Shown piece by piece: positions 33,109 to 41,765 of a stretch of 45,804 bases of DNA. This DNA comes from UBA822 sp036336795. GTDB lineage: Bacteria > Gemmatimonadota > Gemmatimonadetes > Longimicrobiales > Gaopeijiaceae. Under the pieces are notes generated by a model. The model did no database searches and was not told the origin of the DNA. It worked only from the letters and a program-made list of their open reading frames with translations. The DNA lies in assembly GCA_036336795.1 (NCBI GenBank), contig JAYZFL010000016.1, positions 1-45,804 of the forward strand, in the 5' to 3' direction. Numbering within the stretch: the stretch's first letter is position 1; every line of letters begins with the position of its first letter. Position numbers and translations under genes: made by a program.

Positions 33109-33354
33109 ATGACAAACAAGACGCTGGATGTGAGAGGCGAGATTTGCCCCTACCCGATGATGCGGACTGTCACAGCCTTGAAGAAACTGTCGGATGAAGA
33201 TGGGGGTTTGGAGGTTGTGACTGACCACGCACCGGCTCTAGAGACGATTCCGACCCAAGCGGCTCGCCTAGGTTACCAAACTGACATTGAGGAAAACGGC
33301 GTCTCCGAATGGCGCATCCTCATCACCCGCATGCAAACAGAGGTGGGATCATGA
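33109..33354 (+). CDS. tsuB: TsuB/TusA-family sulfur carrier protein
   Basis: A small TusA (SirA-like) sulfur carrier of 81 residues. It begins KTLDVRGEICPYPMMRT, with the CPxP motif at residues 13-16 whose Cys carries persulfide, and ends with a beta-strand segment (VSEWRILITRMQ). Next to the YeeE-type permease it corresponds to TsuB/YeeD, which takes sulfur from imported thiosulfate. The frame is open from 32953, but ATG at 33109 has GAGGAG five bases upstream. The stop overlaps the next ATG (ATGA). Confidence 0.88.
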   Translation: MTNKTLDVRGEICPYPMMRTVTALKKLSDEDGGLEVVTDHAPALETIPTQAARLGYQTDIEENGVSEWRILITRMQTEVGS

Positions 33355-34268
33355 TATCGTCACGCATTGTACGCGGTGGGTTTTTCCCTGCGTTATTCAC
33401 TGGGTTGGCTGCCGTGGCCTGTGCAGACAGTGGTGGTTCTGGATCTGTGGCTGTCTACGCGAAGGAAGTCTTGGTCGACACGGAATGGGTAGAGCGGCAG
33501 GTCGCTAACCCCAGTGTTCGGTTGCTAGACGTGAGTAGCAGTTCCAACGGTTTCGGTGAGGGGCATATCCCAGGGGCTACCTACCTTTCGCTTAGGCAAT
33601 TGGTGAATCCCAATGATCCCATCCAGGGGCAGATTGCCACCGCCGCCGGCGTATCGGAGGTGCTCTCCGGCCTTGGTGTCGAGCGAGACCAAACCCTTAT
33701 TCTATACGACGATTCCCGCAATCTCCAGGCTGCTCGGGCCTACTGGGTTTTGAAGTATTATCAACATGAGAACGTGCGAGTCTATAACGGCGGCAGTACC
33801 AAATGGGTGGCCGATGGCCGAGACCTCACCGCGGACATCACCGACTTCTCGTCATCTAGCTATGAAGCGGGTCCGGCAGATCTGCAGATTCGTACCACGT
33901 GGCAGTATGTGGTAGACCATGTGGGGGATCCGTCGACGCTGTTCTGCGATGTGAGGGGTCCGGACGAGCACCTGGGTCGTGACGTTAGGGCGGAGAGGGG
34001 TGGACACATTCCGGGCTCGATTAACGTTGAATGGAGCTCAGCGGTCAATTCGGACGGGACCTTCAAGTCTGCGGATGCGTTGGCTGCGCTCTATCAGGGA
34101 GCGGGGTTCACACCAGAAAAGCAGATTATCACCTATTGTCAAAGTGGCGTGAGAGGTGCGCATACTTGGTTTGTTCTGAGTGAGCTTCTCGGGTTTCCCG
34201 ATGTACGTAACTACGATGGCTCTTGGACGGAATACGGCAACAACGCTGCTAGCCCAGTGGATAGGTGA
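33351..34268 (+). CDS. Two-domain rhodanese, predicted lipoprotein
   Basis: A second tandem rhodanese, 305 residues, with an N-terminal export signal ending in VAC at Cys24, a lipobox-like site, followed by a Ser/Gly linker. It is thus probably anchored in a membrane outside the cytoplasm. The N-terminal domain has LLDVSSSSNGFGEGHIPGA and Asp instead of Cys (LYDDSRN). The C-terminal domain has Cys263 in ITYCQSGVRGAH as the active residue. The C-terminal domain holds an insertion (EHLGRDVRAERGG). The lipobox is imperfect (Ala at -3), so periplasmic release is an alternative. It is the last gene of the sulfur module, translationally coupled to the carrier gene. Confidence 0.82.
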   Translation: MISSRIVRGGFFPALFTGLAAVACADSGGSGSVAVYAKEVLVDTEWVERQVANPSVRLLDVSSSSNGFGEGHIPGATYLSLRQLVNPNDPIQGQIATAAGVSEVLSGLGVERDQTLILYDDSRNLQAARAYWVLKYYQHENVRVYNGGSTKWVADGRDLTADITDFSSSSYEAGPADLQIRTTWQYVVDHVGDPSTLFCDVRGPDEHLGRDVRAERGGHIPGSINVEWSSAVNSDGTFKSADALAALYQGAGFTPEKQIITYCQSGVRGAHTWFVLSELLGFPDVRNYDGSWTEYGNNAASPVDR

Positions 34269-34293
34269 AAGTAGGGATTCTTTCTATAAGAAG

Positions 34294-34343
34294 GGAAAGA
34301 CCGCACTCTGACCGATAGAAATCGGTCAGAGTGCGGTCTTTCC
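34294..34343. terminator. Perfect 23-bp inverted repeat, probable bidirectional terminator
   Basis: Two 23-base arms (34294-34316 and 34321-34343) are exact complements around the loop AGAA. The arms begin with GGAAAGA and end with TCTTTCC, so the U-rich end is inside the stem and no separate T-run follows. It lies between the convergent ends of the lipoprotein rhodanese gene (34268) and the aminotransferase gene (34390), where a two-way terminator is expected. Confidence 0.65.
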
Positions 34344-34389
34344 AAGACGGTGTTACCCAGATCAGTAAGGTCCGATCTAGGGTCGTCCG

Positions 34390-35571
34390 TCAGCCTGAAG
34401 CGGTATCCGCCGCAGTCTTTGCCGGGAAGAGCTCCTTCCACGCGGTCAAGAAACGATCCATCTCTTCCTCTGTGCCAATGGACACTCGCAGGTGATCTAG
34501 CATTGGCGGGAAAGGCCGACCAACGAGCACACCTTTTTCTCGGAACGCTTGTTGAACTTCCTGCACTGGGCGTCCAGTGTGGACCATGATGAAGTTGGTC
34601 TCGGAAGGAATAACGTCGTATCCAAGGTTTCTGAGCGCAGCAGCTGTTTGTTTCCGAAGCCTGAGCGTGATATCGAAGACCTGTTTCTCCGCATCGGGGT
34701 CGTCGAGAGCTGCTGCCGCTCCCCACCGTGCGAGGACGTTGACACTACCCGTGGCGTAGTTCCGCATCTCTTGGATCATGTCCGCAGGTGCGACCGCGTA
34801 ACCGATTCTAAGCGCTGCCATACCGTAGATCTTTGAGAAGGTGCGCGCGATCACTACCCTTCGGCCTTCTTTCACGTAGGGTATAGCGGTGGCGTACCTA
34901 GGGTCTTCCACGAAGTGATGGTAGGCCTCGTCGATCAGCGTCGGCATATCCTCAGGAATCCCGTCGAGGAGTTGCCGGACCTCGTTTTGGGTCACGATGA
35001 CACCCGTCGGGTTGTTGGGATTGCATAGGTAGACGAAGCCAAGATCCCGTCGGTTCTGCATGGTAGCGTGGATCATCGCCGGGATGTTCTGAGTGTAGTC
35101 TTCGTTAAGTGGCAACAGGATCGCATCTCCCTTGAGCCCGGTGGCATGGCGGTACACCGTACTGTACGACGGCTCGACACCGACGACCTTCTTGTGAGCC
35201 CCCATGTACGTCAGCCCCATGGTCCGCAGAACCTCGCCTGAGCCAGCCCCCAACAGGATATTCTCGGGCTCGACTCCGTGATGCTCAGCGATTTTCTCCT
35301 GGATGTCCCCGTCCGGATAGCCATACCGCATCGAATATTTCTTCGCCATGTCCATCGCTTCCCACATCTTGTCCGTGGGACCGTACGGGTTCTCGTTGGA
35401 TGACAATTTGGCGAAGGAATCGTAGTCGTACGTCTGCTGATCGAAGGAGGACCTGCGTACCGGCAAGCTTTCCGCCCACAGGTCGGCACCGGGCTTGAGT
35501 CCCAGATACCCAAGAGCGGTGGCCGCTCCACCGACAAAGCCCCGCCGAGACATACCTCTGATCCTATTCAT
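34390..35571 (-). CDS. Tat-exported HisC-like PLP-dependent aminotransferase
   Basis: A class I/II aminotransferase of the histidinol-phosphate aminotransferase type (393 residues) with a twin-arginine signal, MSRRGFVGGAATALGYLGL, at residues 7-25. Catalytic motifs are intact: SSNENPYGP (58-66), CNPNNPTG (183-190), DEAYHHF (214-220), the PLP Lys247 in ARTFSKIYGMAALRIGY, and FPPMLDHLRVSIG near the end. HisC normally works in the cytoplasm, so the export signal makes histidine synthesis unlikely. ATG at 35571 has GGAGG eight bases upstream; longer frames lack it. The substrate outside the cytoplasm is unknown. A separate hydrolase gene with a similar signal lies 128 bp upstream. Confidence 0.85.
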   Translation of the reverse strand: MNRIRGMSRRGFVGGAATALGYLGLKPGADLWAESLPVRRSSFDQQTYDYDSFAKLSSNENPYGPTDKMWEAMDMAKKYSMRYGYPDGDIQEKIAEHHGVEPENILLGAGSGEVLRTMGLTYMGAHKKVVGVEPSYSTVYRHATGLKGDAILLPLNEDYTQNIPAMIHATMQNRRDLGFVYLCNPNNPTGVIVTQNEVRQLLDGIPEDMPTLIDEAYHHFVEDPRYATAIPYVKEGRRVVIARTFSKIYGMAALRIGYAVAPADMIQEMRNYATGSVNVLARWGAAAALDDPDAEKQVFDITLRLRKQTAAALRNLGYDVIPSETNFIMVHTGRPVQEVQQAFREKGVLVGRPFPPMLDHLRVSIGTEEEMDRFLTAWKELFPAKTAADTASG

Positions 35572-35699
35572 GAATACCTCCATTACGTAGCGGCCAAACG
35601 GCCCGTTCGATTTGGACCGTGAATTTGTCAAGCATTGTCGCCCCCCGACCTGCACCTGCGCAACCGTGTCAATTGCCCAACGGTGGTGGTCCCCCGCAC

Positions 35700-36587
35700 T
35701 CAGCGTAGCGTTTGGTCGAAGAAGTCCACGGTTCGCTGCCATGCTAAGGTGGCCGCGGCTTGGTCGTAGCGGGGCGTTGTGTCGTTGTGGAAACCGTGAT
35801 TTGCGCCCTCATACATCTGCATGGTGTATACCTTGTCGTTTTCTTTTAGCGCAGCCTCGTAGGCTGGCCATCCAGCATTGATCCGTTGATCCAGGCCCGC
35901 GTAGTGGATGAGCAAGGGAGCGTTGATTCTCGGCACGTCTTCTGCGGCGGGTTGACCTCCATAAAAGGGAACAGAGGCTCCCAGATCAGGGATGCGTACG
36001 GCCATCATGTTGCAGATTCCCCCACCGTAGCAAAAACCTACGACACCGACTGATCCGCTGCATTCCTCATGGGATTTCACGAAGCCTCCGGCCGCGACGA
36101 AATCCTCCTCCATCTCGCCACGGTCCCGCTGTCCTTGAAGCGTGCGGCCGTCGTCATCGTTGCCGGGGTACCCGCCAAGTGGCGTAAGCGCGTCGGGTGC
36201 GAATGCCAAGAATCCGGCCACTGCTGTGCGACGCGCGACATCCTCGATATGTGGGTTGAGTCCGCGATTCTCGTGAACCACGACGACACCCGGTAGGTTG
36301 CCATTCGAGTCCGCCGGTCGTACCAAATATCCACGCATCGTGCCAGCGCCCCGTGGTGAAGAATATTCGATGTACTCTCCCTTCACCTGCGGATCGTCAC
36401 TCCTTACTTGCTGTCTTTCAGTGTATTGAGGGCTCAGACTCTCAAGTAGCATGGAAGCGGAAACACCCCCTACCGCGAAAGACCTCGCTCCGTCGAGAAA
36501 CTCACGACGGTTGATGAGACCGTGAACGTAGTGGTCGAACAGATCGAGAAGTCCTTGATCGAAGTCGGTTGCTCGTTTGCGTGTCAT
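35700..36587 (-). CDS. Tat-exported dienelactone hydrolase family protein
   Basis: An alpha/beta hydrolase of the dienelactone hydrolase family, 295 residues, with a Tat signal that begins unusually late (INRREFLDGARSFAVGG, residues 25-41). The Cys-Asp-His triad is visible: Cys186 in GFCYGGG, Asp233 in HYAGLDQRI and His264 in GANHGF. The N-terminal HENRGLNPHIEDVARR region is typical. ATG at 36587 with GAGGG six bases upstream is preferred over GTG at 36599. The substrate is probably an ester or lactone outside the cytoplasm; it cannot be named. Confidence 0.85.
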   Translation of the reverse strand: MTRKRATDFDQGLLDLFDHYVHGLINRREFLDGARSFAVGGVSASMLLESLSPQYTERQQVRSDDPQVKGEYIEYSSPRGAGTMRGYLVRPADSNGNLPGVVVVHENRGLNPHIEDVARRTAVAGFLAFAPDALTPLGGYPGNDDDGRTLQGQRDRGEMEEDFVAAGGFVKSHEECSGSVGVVGFCYGGGICNMMAVRIPDLGASVPFYGGQPAAEDVPRINAPLLIHYAGLDQRINAGWPAYEAALKENDKVYTMQMYEGANHGFHNDTTPRYDQAAATLAWQRTVDFFDQTLR

Positions 36588-36798
36588 CCCAGCCCTCACT
36601 TTTCGCTCTATGAACAGATTTCAGGCTCACCGCAATTGATGGTGACTGGCCCGGGCTAGTGGAGTTCGCAAACTGGAACCACACACTAAAGTTTGCGGGC
36701 GCAGGAAGTTACTCGTGGAGGTCTGACGAAGCCACTTGAGCTGGCCGTTAGGCGACCTCACTCGCCCGGAGAGGTGCTTACTAACCCGAACATTAGGC

Positions 36799-39039
36799 CT
36801 AGCGAGAGAGCAGGTAGGTAAACTTGAGGAGTAGCCGGCGATCGCGAATCCATTCCAGACCAGGTCCATCTCGGCGGAGCTCATCGTAAACCAGGTACAG
36901 ATCGCTACCCGGGCGATAGATATAGTTGAGCCGTGCGCTCGTGCTCCATTGATCGGTCAGCGAGTTGTACTGTGTTAGCGCACGCAGGGTCATTGTGGGT
37001 GATAGCGCGTAATCGATCCTCAACGAACCGATGTCAGCCGTGAACGATCCGCCGGGCAACTCGACCTCATTTCGAGCGACTTGCCCTTCAGTCGACAGTC
37101 GGCTCGTCAAGCGGAAGCCCATCCGAAGGCTCCAATCCGTGCGCGTACCGCCGAAGAACGTCTGGGGGGCGTACGTGACACTTGAGTATACGCGCCGGGA
37201 CGGGTTGCTCGTGTAAGAGAAACGCCAGTCACCGAATCTGTAAGATCCCACTGGAACCACAACTCCTTGCAACGTGAATGGATCATCGAGGCGCTCGAAG
37301 TTGCGGTTATAAAAAATGATGGCGGACGAGCCGTCTCCCAATTGGATTCCGAGCATATGGTGGATCCTGCGCGTCACCAGCCGGTTGGATTGATCTGTCG
37401 TGTAAGTCACGTTGATCATAGGCTCAAGAACACGGATTCCGAATCGACCTGGCCGTGGGGTCGGTTCAATATGGAATTTGCTCGTACGGATCCCTCGTCT
37501 AGGCACGAAGCCGACTTCAGGGTTGAAATTGTCCTGAAGGTCTGTGTATTCCGCGTAAACGTTCCAGGACTGATCCAACCAGGCTGCCCTCAAGTGTCCC
37601 GCCATCTGCCCGTCCGAAACACCCTCTGTCGATGTGCCGGCAAGGAATCCGTTGAAAGACAAGCTAGGGTGGGGGGCCATTGCCATATCGACGGCAAAGG
37701 TCCGGTTGAAGTAGCTGCCACCTGTGACCTCCTTGTTGATGAGCATCGCCCCGATCTTGGATCGGGCGAAGATGTCGCGGCTGTATCGGGCGACCATGAA
37801 ATTCTCACCCTTGGCTCCGAAAGTATCGTCGGTCTGGAGGTCCATTACAGCGATGTTGTTGCGACCTACCTTCCCAGTTAGCCTTGCCCCGCCCAAGATC
37901 GGAATCGGGTCACCCGTGGCGGACAACCCAATTCGGCGGCTGAAGAAAAGGTCGGCTACTCGGAAAACTGAGGTCGACGTTCCCACGTTGAACTGGCCGG
38001 CGTTTTCGAGGAAGAATTCGCGCTTCTCGGGGAAGAACAGAGGAAACCGAGTCAGATTGATTTGCTCATCATCAATCTCGGCTTGTGCGAAATCCGTGTT
38101 GACCGTCAGGTCGAGGTTCAAGCCGGCCGTGACACCGTATTTCACGTCCAGCCCGATATCCTCCTCTGTTGAGTTGTCTGAGATCCCGCTGTTCGAGACA
38201 CGGCGGCCACCCCCAAGGACGAAGGGCTTGATACGGAGATCGAGCCCACGGTCAAGGGACTCGAGGTCGGTCAAACTTCCTGCTAAGCTCACGCGGGTCA
38301 GGCTGTACGCTCTTGGTATTGGTGCCCAGAATACCTGCTCGTTCTTTCGACGAATGTTCCGCATGAAATTAAGGCCCCAATCCTGACGATCGGCGTCGGG
38401 AAAGCGAACAGTGACCATGGGAATCGCGATCTCCGCCATCCATCCGTCCGATAGCTGCCTGGTCGACACATACCAGACACCGTCCCAATTTCGGTTGACG
38501 TTGTTATTCGTAGTAAATCCTCTCCTCCCTCCTTCCCCTTCCTCGAAAATTTGTTGTTCGAGTTTCGCACCGAGTGGGCTTGTGACAAACATGTACGCTG
38601 AGCGCGAGTCGTTGAACGTATCCAGAATGATTTGGAAGTTGTCCTCGTCGAGAAGTCGGTCTGAGTCTCGACGCATTTCTGACGCAATGATAGCATTGGA
38701 CTCGGAGTCGAACGCACGGACTCCTACGTAAAGGTTACTCTCGTCATAGAGCACACGGACTTCGGTTCGCTCAGTCGCGGGTGCCCCTTCTGCAGGCTCC
38801 TGCTGTATGAACTGGTCGATGACAGGAGCGCGCTGCCACACGGCGTCCTCCATTGATCCATCAATGATGGGCCCTTCGGGCACACGGACGGCTTCTAACT
38901 GGTAGAGTTCTCGGTTGTTCTGGATTGCCGAGAGAGGCCGTGCACTCATTGTCGACAGGGACAGGATGAGTGCTGGAAACAAGATATTCCAAGCAAGTCT
39001 ACCCGGTTTCCCGGTGGGAATGGGCAAGCTCCCGTTCAT
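36799..39039 (-). CDS. DUF5916 outer-membrane protein with CBM9-like domain
   Basis: A large exported protein (746 residues from the ATG at 39039). A signal peptide (about 1-38) is followed by a CBM9-like domain with IIDGSMEDAVWQRAPVIDQF and YDESNLYVGVRAFDSE. The rest, from about residue 190, is the DUF5916 region (FPEKREFFLENAGQFNVG, LFFSRRIG, GARLTGKVG). It has the alternating hydrophobic strands of an outer-membrane barrel and ends in FTYLLSR. Such proteins are common in Gemmatimonadota and Bacteroidota; the transported or bound ligand is unknown. ATGs at 39063 and 39093 are also possible, none with a clear ribosome-binding site. It stands alone with gaps on both sides. Confidence 0.8.
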   Translation of the reverse strand: MNGSLPIPTGKPGRLAWNILFPALILSLSTMSARPLSAIQNNRELYQLEAVRVPEGPIIDGSMEDAVWQRAPVIDQFIQQEPAEGAPATERTEVRVLYDESNLYVGVRAFDSESNAIIASEMRRDSDRLLDEDNFQIILDTFNDSRSAYMFVTSPLGAKLEQQIFEEGEGGRRGFTTNNNVNRNWDGVWYVSTRQLSDGWMAEIAIPMVTVRFPDADRQDWGLNFMRNIRRKNEQVFWAPIPRAYSLTRVSLAGSLTDLESLDRGLDLRIKPFVLGGGRRVSNSGISDNSTEEDIGLDVKYGVTAGLNLDLTVNTDFAQAEIDDEQINLTRFPLFFPEKREFFLENAGQFNVGTSTSVFRVADLFFSRRIGLSATGDPIPILGGARLTGKVGRNNIAVMDLQTDDTFGAKGENFMVARYSRDIFARSKIGAMLINKEVTGGSYFNRTFAVDMAMAPHPSLSFNGFLAGTSTEGVSDGQMAGHLRAAWLDQSWNVYAEYTDLQDNFNPEVGFVPRRGIRTSKFHIEPTPRPGRFGIRVLEPMINVTYTTDQSNRLVTRRIHHMLGIQLGDGSSAIIFYNRNFERLDDPFTLQGVVVPVGSYRFGDWRFSYTSNPSRRVYSSVTYAPQTFFGGTRTDWSLRMGFRLTSRLSTEGQVARNEVELPGGSFTADIGSLRIDYALSPTMTLRALTQYNSLTDQWSTSARLNYIYRPGSDLYLVYDELRRDGPGLEWIRDRRLLLKFTYLLSR

Positions 39040-39281
39040 GAGATGAACGCCTAGGACGGTCATTACGCTTCTACGTACTCGATTCTTGAGCATTGGATGG
39101 GGATAATCATCATGGGTGTACTGCAGCACTTCTCTGGACTCAACTATGTAATGACCGGCCTCCCGACACCACCCCAACTTGCAGAACGGTGGCCGATGAG
39201 ATGCGAACGGGACGTGGCCCTACTTAAAGCTGGATAGCACTGGCTAACTGAGAATCTATCCCGAGACCATATCTCTGCGGA

Positions 39282-40181
39282 CTAATTGGACCCGATCGCA
39301 CGTCGAATTGCTCTGACCGTGATGTCAGTCCGATAACCCACAAGCTTCTCTCCGATCTCGATGGTGCGCTCGACCGGACCTAACTCGACGCCGTTGATCG
39401 AATACAGGCCTGCTTTGATGCGTTGTTCGGCCCGAATCCTACCAGGATCGATCGTTGCAATGATCGTAGAGTAATGGACATCGTCGTGGTAAAGGTCACG
39501 AGTCGCCGAGCAGTTATCTGGCTGTTGGAAAATGCCGAGCTGTTCTTTAAGGTACTCGCAGCTCCAGATGTCCTCACGGTAGTACTCTTCGATGTAATGG
39601 GCCGAAGCACTGCCGTCCCAAAGCGCGTTCAGACCTTCGGCAGCAGAGGCCATACCATTCTGATTCCCTCCGCTGTCCCCGATGAACACAATGTTCGTGA
39701 AACCTTGGCTCTGTAGACTGTTTCCAACGTCCTCGAGGACGGCCTGGAAGGTTTCTTGCCGGAGGCTGAGGGTTCCGGGATAACGGATGTTCTCAGGATC
39801 TCCTTCAGGTACGAGCTTCAAGACCGGTGTGCACAGGGCGTTTCCGAGCTGTCTTGCGATCGCTTCACACATTGCCTCCAGCACGTAGTTGTGCTTTCCA
39901 CCGGCAACGTAGGGGCCGTTTTGCTCGACGCCGCCGGTCGAGATGATCCCGGTGGTCTTCCCGGACGCTATCTCGTCACGGACCTCCATCCACGTCAATT
40001 CATCGATCCAGACGGAGTTAACCCCGTCGATGGGCCGGGGCATCTGTAACATCTCCTGAGTCCGGCGCTGGCGCTCCGCTCGTTGCTCGGGGGTCAGAGT
40101 CCGTTGAGCTTGAACCTCGACGGTCGGCGCAGACATCGAGATCATCGCCAGGGCGGTGACAAAAGACCGTACATTTCTCAT
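39282..40181 (-). CDS. Exported creatininase-family protein
   Basis: A 299-residue protein with a signal peptide (MRNVRSFVTALAMISMSAPTVEVQA) and a creatininase (creatinine amidohydrolase) fold. Family features are EQNGPYVAGGKHNYV (Glu86, His97), DPENIRYPGTLSL and GDSGGNQNG (168-176). Usual members have EQHGPHLP and GHGGN, so some metal-binding histidines are replaced here (Asn and Ser). Activity may differ or be lost. ATG at 40181 has GGGAGGG upstream; a longer frame starts at 40241. Several members hydrolyse cyclic or formyl amides, but the substrate cannot be told. Confidence 0.75.
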   Translation of the reverse strand: MRNVRSFVTALAMISMSAPTVEVQAQRTLTPEQRAERQRRTQEMLQMPRPIDGVNSVWIDELTWMEVRDEIASGKTTGIISTGGVEQNGPYVAGGKHNYVLEAMCEAIARQLGNALCTPVLKLVPEGDPENIRYPGTLSLRQETFQAVLEDVGNSLQSQGFTNIVFIGDSGGNQNGMASAAEGLNALWDGSASAHYIEEYYREDIWSCEYLKEQLGIFQQPDNCSATRDLYHDDVHYSTIIATIDPGRIRAEQRIKAGLYSINGVELGPVERTIEIGEKLVGYRTDITVRAIRRAIGSN

Positions 40182-40450
40182 TGCGTACCCTCCCGAACTT
40201 AGAACTTTGGACAGTAGCAGATCAGGGTTTCTGAACCACATTAGCGAAAGAACGTGTTCTTGACGACCGGCGGATGTGGACTAGTGCGGGTTGCTAGGCC
40301 CTTTGCAATCTGAAATCGTACGACGTCGGGACTCATAAAATGGATCGTGAAGCTTCAGTTCCAGGTCCCGTGTCCAGACCGGGAGATCCTCTTCTCCTCT
40401 TCGGGCTGTGGCCCTATACTGTTCGTCCGTCCTTTACTTAGGAGTCTACC

Positions 40451-41083
40451 ATGATTCGTCGAATTTCTATGACAGTTTTTGCTCTCCTGATGGTGGTGCC
40501 GCTCGCCGCCCAGGCACCTGCAGGGTGGGACATGCGCTTGGATAACAGCACCAACGCCGCAGACCCAGACGATGTTCCCGAGGTAACTTTTCCGGAAGTG
40601 TCAGATGGCTTCCGAGTCGACACTGGTCCCGCAGTCACACTGTGGAATTCAGACAACACGGCGACGGGGGCCTATACCTTAAAAGGAACCTTCACGCTGC
40701 ACGAACCGAGTGGCCACGCGAACTACTACGGACTGGTGTACGGTGGGGGTGGTCTGGACGGCCCCCGGCAGAACTATCTCTACTTCCTTGTCGCCCAGAA
40801 CGGGACGTTTCTTGTCAAGCATCGTGCCGGTGATGAGACTACGCACGACGTGCAGCCGCGTACCGAACATGCAGCGGTCGCGATGCCGGGTGAGAACGGT
40901 CACTCGACCAACGTACTGGAGGTGCGAGTCGGTGCCGACCAGACCGAATTTGTCGTGAATGGCACTGTCGTTCACACAGCTCCGCAGAGTGGAATGGCCG
41001 CACGGACCGACGGCATATGGGGTGTTAGGGTGAACCACGTGATCCCTGGAGTGCAGGTCACGGATCTGGGCGTTACCAACTAG
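40451..41083 (+). CDS. Secreted protein of unknown function, probable jelly-roll fold
   Basis: A 210-residue protein with a signal peptide (MIRRISMTVFALLMVVPLAAQA) and no family I can name. The body is rich in beta-strands, with YTLKGTFTLHEPSGHANYYGLVYGGG, QNYLYFLVAQNGTFLVKH and LEVRVGADQTEFVVNG. It resembles the concanavalin-like domains of DUF1080-type proteins that bind sugars. No catalytic residues stand out. The ATG has GGAG upstream and a possible -10 box TATACT at 40415-40420. It ends before a hairpin and is convergent with the cytochrome gene. Confidence 0.65.
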   Translation: MIRRISMTVFALLMVVPLAAQAPAGWDMRLDNSTNAADPDDVPEVTFPEVSDGFRVDTGPAVTLWNSDNTATGAYTLKGTFTLHEPSGHANYYGLVYGGGGLDGPRQNYLYFLVAQNGTFLVKHRAGDETTHDVQPRTEHAAVAMPGENGHSTNVLEVRVGADQTEFVVNGTVVHTAPQSGMAARTDGIWGVRVNHVIPGVQVTDLGVTN

Positions 41084-41184
41084 ATGCTTTGCTGTTCCGG
41101 TTCCCGGGCGGAGTGGTTAACCGGAATCGTTACCACACCGACCCCGGGATTGTACCTGGACTTTGATAGTACCGGACGGTAATC

Positions 41185-41223
41185 GGAGAGGGCGCCAGCG
41201 GTGAGTGTTTTGGCGCCCTCTCC
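41185..41223. terminator. Hairpin between convergent genes
   Basis: GGAGAGGGCGCCA (41185-41197) and its exact complement (41211-41223) flank a 13-base loop. No T-run follows in either direction. It lies between the ends of two convergent genes, so a two-way termination role is likely. Confidence 0.5.
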
Positions 41224-41288
41224 AATTCAGTTCGGATCCCTGACCTAAGAGACCGTTCCTCGGTGGTATGCCTTGATCGACTGTTTCC

Positions 41289-41765
41289 TCAGTTTGCGTC
41301 GTTTGCTGGCTTACGGAAGGCTCGATGGCAATCTCGGCAGGAACCGCCGACCAAAGTCATAGCCTCTTCCACAGCAGCGATATCCCCGGCGTAAACCGCG
41401 TCTAGTAGAGTGCTCGTGGACTCTTGGAGACCCTTCAAGACCTCCTGAAAAGCGTCCGCGTCCTGCCATATCTCGTCCATAGCACGAGAGTCATCCCCAC
41501 TCGAGCCTTCCGGAAAGACGTCATTTGCCATGACCGCGAGCCGTTGCAGCGCGGTAGCGTGAGCCAAAAGGTGGCTGCGATAATCAACTTCATCATCTAC
41601 GATCGCAGTGAACGCTCCCCGGTGTGCGGCTAGTCCCTGCATAATAGACTGACGGTACTCTATCGCTGGCAAAGCGTCGTCCTGCGCGATGGCGCTGCTA
41701 GGCAAAACTAGGGCGAGGGCGCCAAGAAGGGCTCCGGGCACGAACCTCATCGATGGAAAGGTCAC
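41289..41765 (-). CDS. Cytochrome c' (class II c-type cytochrome)
   Basis: A periplasmic four-helix haem protein of 158 residues. It has a signal peptide (ending SSAIA near residue 27), helical segments, and the haem motif CRDCH (143-147) near the C-terminus, the hallmark of cytochrome c' and cytochrome c556. Members bind NO or act in electron transfer or stress defence. The GTG at 41765 has GGAGGAG seven bases upstream, so I prefer it to the ATG at 41750 or the longer frame from 41810. It is divergent from the amidase gene. Confidence 0.85.
   Translation of the reverse strand: MTFPSMRFVPGALLGALALVLPSSAIAQDDALPAIEYRQSIMQGLAAHRGAFTAIVDDEVDYRSHLLAHATALQRLAVMANDVFPEGSSGDDSRAMDEIWQDADAFQEVLKGLQESTSTLLDAVYAGDIAAVEEAMTLVGGSCRDCHRAFRKPANDAN

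Noticed and set aside
34390..35571. Histidinol-phosphate aminotransferase of the histidine pathway
   Set aside because: The Tat signal and the absence of other his genes argue against it.
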